Made by a program: the position numbers and the translations under genes
Shown: positions 7,127-11,710 of the stretch, in pieces
How positions within the stretch are numbered: position 1 is the stretch's first letter
Layout: each line of letters opens with the position of its first letter
Source: Gammaproteobacteria bacterium
GTDB taxonomy: Bacteria > Pseudomonadota > Gammaproteobacteria > Steroidobacterales > Woeseiaceae
NCBI GenBank assembly: GCA_003645495.1
Contig: QNFK01000023.1
Location: 1 to 11,710 of the forward strand
Direction: 5' to 3'
DNA length: 11,710 bases
The notes under the pieces: generated by a model
The model's input: the letters and a program-made list of their open reading frames with translations, nothing else
Databases searched by the model: none
What the model was told of the DNA's origin: nothing

Positions 7127-9492
7127 TGGACCACTATCGGTTGCATATCACCCTCCGGCGCAACCCGAAACTCGATACGGACATCGCGATATCCCGCCCG
7201 ATTGCCAACGGCCACATACTTGCCTGGCCGCAGGTTGATCTCCTGAGCGCTGAACATACCCAGTTTGCCGATCTTGAAAATAGCAACATTGGTCGCGTTG
7301 TCCGAGATCAATTGTACCGGTAACGGCGTCGCAGCTCGTTTCAACAGGCGTGCCAACTGATTTTTCTGATCTTCAAGCCTGGGACCCATCGGCGACATTC
7401 GTGTTACGTCGAGCAGTAATTTGGTCGCGTTTTGCACGTTTACCTGGTCGCTCAATTTGTCCGGATCGGCGATGTAGCCTTCGAGTCGGACATGCAGCGC
7501 GCTGCGGGCCATGGCCTGCCGTAGCCCATCCTGGGCAAATTGCAAATCGGGATCAATTTTCAGGATCTCCGAATAAACATTTGCAGACGATTCCCACTGC
7601 TCTGCCGCGTCCAGAGATGCTGCTTCGGATTCGAGATTGCGGATATCGGCCAGCTTGATCTCCTGGTCAACCTGCAGCAAGCCATCAATTGGCTGCCTCG
7701 ACTTAGGGTCAAGCAATTTTGCCGCGTTGAATGCCGCGCGCGCGCTTTCGAATTCACCGGCCGCAAGCGCATCCAGACCTTCGGTCATGCGTTGTCCAAA
7801 GGACATTTCGTTGACGGCAACCCTGACTCTGGCAAGACCGGCCAGTGCTGGTTCCCATATAGCATCGAGCTGCAATGCTTTTTCGAACGCAAGTTTAGCG
7901 GCAACCAGTTCGAGATCTGCTTCGAACTGAATGCCCTGCGCGGTTAGCGTCAATACCGCTTCGAGGTTTTGTGCCCGGGCAAGTCCCGCCTCTGCTTCCC
8001 GATTGCCTGGTGTAATCGCTACCGCAAGGTCGAACAACCGTACTGCTTCGGAGTGATCGCTCGCCGCAAAAGCCTCTTTAGCCGCAGCAAGTGTCTCGGC
8101 AAATACTTCGTCAATACGATCGAAGAATGGATCCAGAAGCGCGCTTGCCTCGCGATACCGATCGCCTGCCAGCTGATAGTTCTTTCTAACGTATGCCTCA
8201 TCGCCCGTTTCGTAAACGTCAACCGCATCCAGGTAGGGTTGCCCGCCCCAGCGATCTATTGCCCGATAGCGCAGTCGCTCGAGCTGGGATAACAGGTCTC
8301 CCAGGGCCTCATCAGTTGCCGCTTTGATACTCGCGGGATCTGCTGCGCCAGCAAATTCATTAAGTGACCTGCCATCAGTTCGCGCGCCTGTCGCCTGGTC
8401 AGCTTCCTCATGCGTACCCTCCAGCTCTTCAAACTGCGTATCAGCTGCCGATTGTCCGCTGACATCGTTAACCGAATCTGCGCCGGGCGGTTTCTTTTGC
8501 ATGACGTTCGGCAACAGGAAAATAACAGCCAGTAACATAACCAGCACGCCGCCAAGACTTCCGTACAGAAGCTTCGGAGGCATACCGCTGGATTCCGTTT
8601 GCGCGACAGCTGGAGCCATCTCCGGGCTGGTTTTTCGCCGTACTGGTTGAATGGATTCTACTGCCTCCACGGGCTGAGCAGAGTCCGCTGAGCCACCAAG
8701 GTAATGCGCCGGAACAGGGCCGGCGGGAAAACCTGCTTCTTCCAGCCGACTCCTGACCGCTTCCGCCTGTGGCCGTCGCGTCGGATCCGTGGCGAGCATG
8801 TCGGTCACGAGGGCATGCAGTGCGCTAGGCATTTTACTGCCGTCCGGCATGGGGATGTTTAACTCACTGCTGTCTGACGCTGGTGGCGTACCGCTAAGTA
8901 GCTCAACTATTAATACGCCAAGTGCGTAAATATCATCCTCAACGGCGGCCGCTTTCCCTGCCAGTTGTTGCGGGCTGCTCGCGACGGTGGATCCGCCACC
9001 GGGCGGACTGTCATTACCGGGCGCCGTGGCAACACCGAAATCGACGAGGTAAGGCGCCCCTCTGTTATCCAGAAGTATGTTGGTGGCTTTAATGTCCCGG
9101 TGAACCACGCCTTTGGCATGTGCGTAGCGCAATGCATCGGCGATCAGACCGACAGGCCGCAGTGCATCATCAGGATTCTTGCGGGACACAACCGCAATAT
9201 TCGAATCACCAATGTATTGCAGACCGTAGAAGGCGCCGTCCGGGTCATCATGAAACTCGAACACACGCACAATATTTGCATGCATCAAACGGCTGCTAAG
9301 CCGCCATTCTTTGTGCAGGAGGTCCCGGTAGGCCGGATCAGCCGCTAATTTGGCAGAGAGGAATTTAAGCGCAATCCGGGTATCGGCAAGGCGATCGCTG
9401 GCCAGCCAGATATCCGCCATGCCGCCGGCGCCGAGCCGTCGAATAAGCGTATAACGGCCCGCTAGCTGCGTACCTTCTTTCAGGACCCGCAT
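7108..9492 (-). CDS. Transmembrane Ser/Thr protein kinase with TPR-like repeats
   Basis: A Hanks-type (PknB-like) kinase of 794 aa. The catalytic domain spans about 14-250: glycine loop GAGGMADIW (21-29), ATP-binding Lys43 in ALKF, a likely partner Glu62, catalytic loop HRDIKATN with Asp133, DFG at 151-153, and DDIYALGVLIVELLSG at 186-201. All catalytic residues are present, so it should be active. The stretch normally reading GTPxYMSPEQ is VASSPQQ, preceded by a Gly/Ser/Pro-rich activation segment. One membrane helix follows a proline-rich linker (about 309-329). The rest should be periplasmic: acidic linker, helical pairs resembling TPRs (about 430-660, for example SEAVRLFDLAVAITPGNREA), and a PEGA-like end (INLRPGKYVAVGNRAGYRD, 752-770). 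Expected role: sensing envelope state and phosphorylating Thr residues on cytoplasmic partners, probably the FHA proteins encoded just downstream. No partner phosphatase is visible. It ends inside the next gene. Confidence 0.93.
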   Translation of the reverse strand: MRVLKEGTQLAGRYTLIRRLGAGGMADIWLASDRLADTRIALKFLSAKLAADPAYRDLLHKEWRLSSRLMHANIVRVFEFHDDPDGAFYGLQYIGDSNIAVVSRKNPDDALRPVGLIADALRYAHAKGVVHRDIKATNILLDNRGAPYLVDFGVATAPGNDSPPGGGSTVASSPQQLAGKAAAVEDDIYALGVLIVELLSGTPPASDSSELNIPMPDGSKMPSALHALVTDMLATDPTRRPQAEAVRSRLEEAGFPAGPVPAHYLGGSADSAQPVEAVESIQPVRRKTSPEMAPAVAQTESSGMPPKLLYGSLGGVLVMLLAVIFLLPNVMQKKPPGADSVNDVSGQSAADTQFEELEGTHEEADQATGARTDGRSLNEFAGAADPASIKAATDEALGDLLSQLERLRYRAIDRWGGQPYLDAVDVYETGDEAYVRKNYQLAGDRYREASALLDPFFDRIDEVFAETLAAAKEAFAASDHSEAVRLFDLAVAITPGNREAEAGLARAQNLEAVLTLTAQGIQFEADLELVAAKLAFEKALQLDAIWEPALAGLARVRVAVNEMSFGQRMTEGLDALAAGEFESARAAFNAAKLLDPKSRQPIDGLLQVDQEIKLADIRNLESEAASLDAAEQWESSANVYSEILKIDPDLQFAQDGLRQAMARSALHVRLEGYIADPDKLSDQVNVQNATKLLLDVTRMSPMGPRLEDQKNQLARLLKRAATPLPVQLISDNATNVAIFKIGKLGMFSAQEINLRPGKYVAVGNRAGYRDVRIEFRVAPEGDMQPIVVQCEEQI
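7109..7121 (-). promoter_or_regulatory. Ribosome binding site and TTG alternative start inside the kinase stop
   Basis: The coding strand reads GAGGAACAGATTTGA. GAGGAA is a good Shine-Dalgarno sequence, spaced correctly for TTG at 7111-7109, whose last two bases are shared with the kinase TGA stop at 7110-7108. The ATG at 7126 has no comparable purine run upstream. This suggests tight translational coupling of kinase and FHA/PEGA protein, probably to fix their ratio. Which start is used cannot be decided from sequence. Confidence 0.5.
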
Positions 9493-9512
9493 GAATGTTT
9501 AACGGCCAGGCG

Positions 9513-10754
9513 TCACCCGGTCGGTTGCGGGGTTCGGGCTGGACTGCCCACCTCAACAGTCTCGGAAAAGCCTGTCTCCGTCTCGTGAATTTCTTTGAGC
9601 AGTTTTCGCCAGCTTTCATATTGCGCTTCCGCCGTTCCGGTCAGTCGCATCGACTCACCCTGAACCTGCACCACCATTGGCGCCGCTTCGGCAACAAACG
9701 ATTCCGATAGCTCTTTGATTTCCTCGCGATGACCATTCGCTGCAGAGCGCTGTTTCAACGCATCCATAATGGTGCGCATGCCCCTGTTAATCGCCACAGA
9801 CTGCGCAATGCGTTGCGCCCGGTAGCGCGAGTAACTTGAGCTGTTTGCATCAAAGCTCAGCGAGCCGGCAACGACTGCCGCACCCAGCAAGGCGCGCATC
9901 GTGGCAGACCTCTTGGTTTGCCGGTAAGCAACGGACTGCTCACGGGTTCTTTTGCGCCAGCCCTCGTAAGGCAGTGCAATGCCATAATAGAAATTGGCAT
10001 AATGTTCATTCAGCGTATCTATGACGAGGCGATCACGTTCACGAATTTGCCGCAAACGATCAACCATCGGATCGTTGTCTGCCGGCAATCTGACCAGTGA
10101 GCTCATACCCTCGTCATTAACAGCCAGGTGCTCGCCGTATATATCCGGTGCCATATCGGCAAAAAACTTGAGCTCGGATACCTGCCGAAGCCGGGCGACA
10201 TCCTGTGGCGTCATGCTCAACAAATACGTATGCAGATCATTGGCGACGTCGTTGAATACTTTCTGGTAGGGATCGTTGGTGCGATCGCGATATTCTGCGT
10301 ATGACGAAATACCGGTTTGCATTGAATATGAATTCTCAAACCATTCATTGCCAATAACGTCTTCGACTGTTACTCGCAACGTCACATACTCACCATCTGA
10401 TTGTTCAATCTCGCCGCTGATCATTATGTCGGTAAAAACATCCCTTGACGGAATTACCCGCACCGCTCCCCAGAATCCGGTGCCTTGCAAAGTGGTCTTG
10501 ATGTGATAGGGCAGATAGCGAGCCTCCGCCATGCGAACTTCGGGGTAAATGCCGGTTTTTTCAATATCGTTTTTTTCCGGGACGCCAGTATCGAAATTAA
10601 GAATGCCAACATCGAGCAGCATGCTTTCAGATACCTGCAGTGATGCCACATCCAGTTCAGTGGTCTCCGCGTGGATAACCTCGGAAATGGTGCAACCTGT
10701 ACTGAGAAACAGGGGGAGTAAAAACATCACCAGCAGTCGTGTATATATTTTCAT
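9513..10754 (-). CDS. Putative lipoprotein of unknown function (413 aa)
   Basis: I do not recognise this protein as a named family. It begins with a clear lipoprotein signal: basic MKIYTR, hydrophobic core to residue 17, and lipobox LSTGC with Cys21, so it should be lipidated in the envelope. Residues 45-140 have alternating strands and helices: LLDVGILNFDTG, a helix with a TTLQGTGFWGAVRVIPS stretch, then ISGEIEQSDGEYVTLRV. This order resembles periplasmic domains of the CsgG/LpoB or TolB-N type, where a short lipoprotein domain contacts a partner; that comparison is by eye and weak. Residues 160-280 are helical and charged. A small-residue patch (ALLGAAVVAGSLSF, 288-301) resembles a glycine-zipper segment, followed by a basic Tyr/Arg region and a helical tail. 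It lies 20 bases before the kinase gene, so it probably works with the kinase's periplasmic part. The ATG at 10754 is preferred because the signal peptide starts there. Confidence 0.8.
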   Translation of the reverse strand: MKIYTRLLVMFLLPLFLSTGCTISEVIHAETTELDVASLQVSESMLLDVGILNFDTGVPEKNDIEKTGIYPEVRMAEARYLPYHIKTTLQGTGFWGAVRVIPSRDVFTDIMISGEIEQSDGEYVTLRVTVEDVIGNEWFENSYSMQTGISSYAEYRDRTNDPYQKVFNDVANDLHTYLLSMTPQDVARLRQVSELKFFADMAPDIYGEHLAVNDEGMSSLVRLPADNDPMVDRLRQIRERDRLVIDTLNEHYANFYYGIALPYEGWRKRTREQSVAYRQTKRSATMRALLGAAVVAGSLSFDANSSSYSRYRAQRIAQSVAINRGMRTIMDALKQRSAANGHREEIKELSESFVAEAAPMVVQVQGESMRLTGTAEAQYESWRKLLKEIHETETGFSETVEVGSPARTPQPTG

Positions 10755-10796
10755 TTTATTTATTGTTTGACCCCGTTAAACATGTCCAACAAAAAC
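10755..10796 (-). other. AT-rich intergenic leader without a clear ribosome binding site
   Basis: This 42-base gap separates the glycine-rich gene from the 413-aa lipoprotein gene. On the coding strand the bases just before the ATG are AAACAATAAATAAA, with no purine-rich Shine-Dalgarno match at normal spacing. GGGG lies too far upstream. Initiation may rely on an unstructured A-rich leader or on coupling to the upstream gene. No promoter could be assigned. Confidence 0.4.
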
Positions 10797-11710
10797 TCAT
10801 AAATCGTTATAAAGACGATACTCTTCCCAAAGTCGTTCACGCAACGCCGGATCGTCCTCACTCAACGCAGCCTCACGCAATTGCTTGGCAACAATATCTT
10901 CGGCCACAAGGTCAGGAATATCTTCAGGTGTGCGCTCACGAATAGCTTCTTCACTCATTCCGGCAACTGAAGCTTCCGGCCGCGAATCCGGCCGTTCAAC
11001 AGTCGCGACTTGCCCTGCTCCTTCAACGTCACCGCCGGTTGACTGTTTGCCCAGCCCGACCCGGCCGGAACCACCGCCACCACCGGAACCGCCAAAGCCT
11101 TCCGTATTGCGGCCGACTGTCGAGATTTCCCGCTGCTCTTCAGCCAGTACTTCATCGAACCCACCAACCGACTCTTCAAGCGTTTTTTCGAGCCGCGCCT
11201 TTCTCTCTTCGGCGCTCTCTCCAGGATACTGCCCTACTCCGCCAGCGCCCTGACCATCGCCATCGCAATTGCCACCCTCGTCGGGTCCGCCCCAGCCGCC
11301 GGTACCGTTCTCAACACCACCATCCTGGCCGCAGTTGCCATCACCCATTCCGTTTCCGGATGTACCACCTGTTCCACCTCCACCACCACCCATGGAATCC
11401 GGGCCAGGCACAGGACCGCTTACGCCGCGGATCTGGCCACCGCCACCTCCGCCGCCACCGCCAGCAGCTCCACCAGATGATCCGCCTTGAGATCCGCCTT
11501 GAGAACCGCCCTGGGATCCACCTTGAGAACCGCCCTGGGAACCACCCTCGGAACCACCCTGGCATCCACCAGAAGATCCACCGGACATGCCGCCAGGCAA
11601 GCTGCCACCGGAACTACCGCCCGATGAACCGCCGCCAGACGGGCCCGGGATAGTCACAGAACAACCAATCAAAACCAGCATCACCGCAAGTGCGGTGCCA
11701 CCAGCGAAAT
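10797..11710 (-). CDS. Glycine-rich lipoprotein with GGSQ repeats, 5' end outside window
   Basis: I do not recognise the family. The first start codon inside the window is GTG at 11684, giving 295 aa beginning MMLVLIGCSV. The frame stays open to the window edge and encodes FAGGTALAV just before it, so the true start is very probably beyond 11710. The extended stretch looks like a lipoprotein signal peptide with lipobox LIGC (Cys8 of the visible protein). After the Cys, residues 12-155 are dominated by Gly, Ser and Gln, with ten tetrapeptide units GGxx at 31-70, a run of about ten Gly near 74-83, and scattered Cys (41, 118, 140). From about 156 the composition becomes charged and helical, with a second Gly patch near 197-210. 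The last 40 residues (EDIVAKQLREAA, then RERLWEEYRLYNDL) look like a compact helical tail. Inference: an envelope-anchored flexible linker with a small docking tail. It is the first visible gene of the co-directional cluster, 42 bases before the next. Confidence 0.72.
   Translation of the reverse strand, partial: FAGGTALAVMLVLIGCSVTIPGPSGGGSSGGSSGGSLPGGMSGGSSGGCQGGSEGGSQGGSQGGSQGGSQGGSQGGSSGGAAGGGGGGGGGQIRGVSGPVPGPDSMGGGGGGTGGTSGNGMGDGNCGQDGGVENGTGGWGGPDEGGNCDGDGQGAGGVGQYPGESAEERKARLEKTLEESVGGFDEVLAEEQREISTVGRNTEGFGGSGGGGGSGRVGLGKQSTGGDVEGAGQVATVERPDSRPEASVAGMSEEAIRERTPEDIPDLVAEDIVAKQLREAALSEDDPALRERLWEEYRLYNDL
11475..11594 (-). repeat. 12-base tandem repeat encoding GGxx tetrapeptides
   Basis: Ten consecutive 12-base units in the glycine-rich lipoprotein gene encode GGMS, GGSS, GGCQ, GGSE, five GGSQ, then GGSS. 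Codons alternate between neighbouring units (for example CAA and CAG for Gln, GGATCC and GGTTCT for Gly-Ser), so a loose 24-base periodicity is also visible. In-frame units of this kind can expand or contract by slippage without breaking the gene, changing linker length. Confidence 0.85.

Noticed and set aside
7125..7132. The 8-mer ATTGGACC matching an arm of the hairpin at 4649
   Set aside because: It lies in coding sequence without a second arm, and one repeated 8-mer in this length is compatible with chance.
2132..9492. A type VI secretion regulatory cluster (kinase plus FHA)
   Set aside because: No Tss sheath, baseplate or membrane-complex gene is visible in the window; the resemblance is limited to kinase and FHA domains.
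10765..10781. Inverted repeat GTTTGAC/GTTAAAC between the two lipoprotein genes
   Set aside because: On the transcribed strand it holds an A-C mismatch and has no U-run; it is too weak to call a terminator or operator.
11039..11653. His/Arg/Pro-rich plus-strand open frames opposite the glycine-rich gene
   Set aside because: They arise because the complement of Gly/Ser/Gln repeat codons reads as His, Pro and Arg; the signal peptide and lipobox support the minus strand.

Overview
The window looks like a piece of a Gram-negative, probably gammaproteobacterial, chromosome. Evidence for this is two lipoprotein signal sequences, a type I signal peptide, inner-membrane proteins with apparently periplasmic domains, and moderate GC. 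The genus cannot be fixed from sequence alone. All nine genes I can support lie on the minus strand, so transcription runs from high to low coordinates. Gaps are at most about 60 bases and two junctions overlap, which suggests a single operon or a pair of coupled ones. There is no tRNA, rRNA, CRISPR array, integrase or transposase.

In transcription order the window holds: (1) the 3' part of a very glycine-rich lipoprotein gene with a GGSQ tetrapeptide repeat, whose start lies beyond the right edge; (2) a 413-aa lipoprotein of unknown function; (3) a transmembrane Ser/Thr kinase with TPR-like repeats and a PEGA-like end; (4) a membrane protein with a degenerate FHA-like domain, about five PEGA-type repeats and a non-catalytic formylglycine-generating-enzyme-like (SUMF1-like) domain; (5) a small, exported, extremely acidic protein with an RNA hairpin on each side of its gene; (6) a MotA/TolQ/ExbB-type ion-channel subunit; (7) a protein with a degenerate actin/Hsp70-like region fused to an FHA domain; (8, 9) two related proteins, each with one N-terminal membrane helix carrying an Asp, a coiled coil and a C-terminal von Willebrand factor A (VWA) domain.

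The most interesting reading is that genes 6, 8 and 9 encode a proton- or sodium-driven stator-type complex. The MotA/TolQ-like protein would form the ring and the two VWA proteins would replace MotB/TolR/ExbD as the inner pair. Both VWA proteins carry the same membrane motif, SFLDCxxCGFGA, with the Asp where stator B subunits keep their ion-binding Asp. Gene 3 would add phospho-Thr signalling, read by the FHA domain of gene 7 and perhaps by gene 4. Genes 1, 2, 4 and 5 would supply envelope parts. The result would be a kinase-controlled, ion-driven envelope machine that applies force or conformational change to VWA adhesion-type domains. This is inferred from domain architecture and gene order; nothing here shows what the machine acts on.

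No promoter or rho-independent terminator could be assigned with confidence, and the operon probably extends beyond the right edge and possibly beyond the left.
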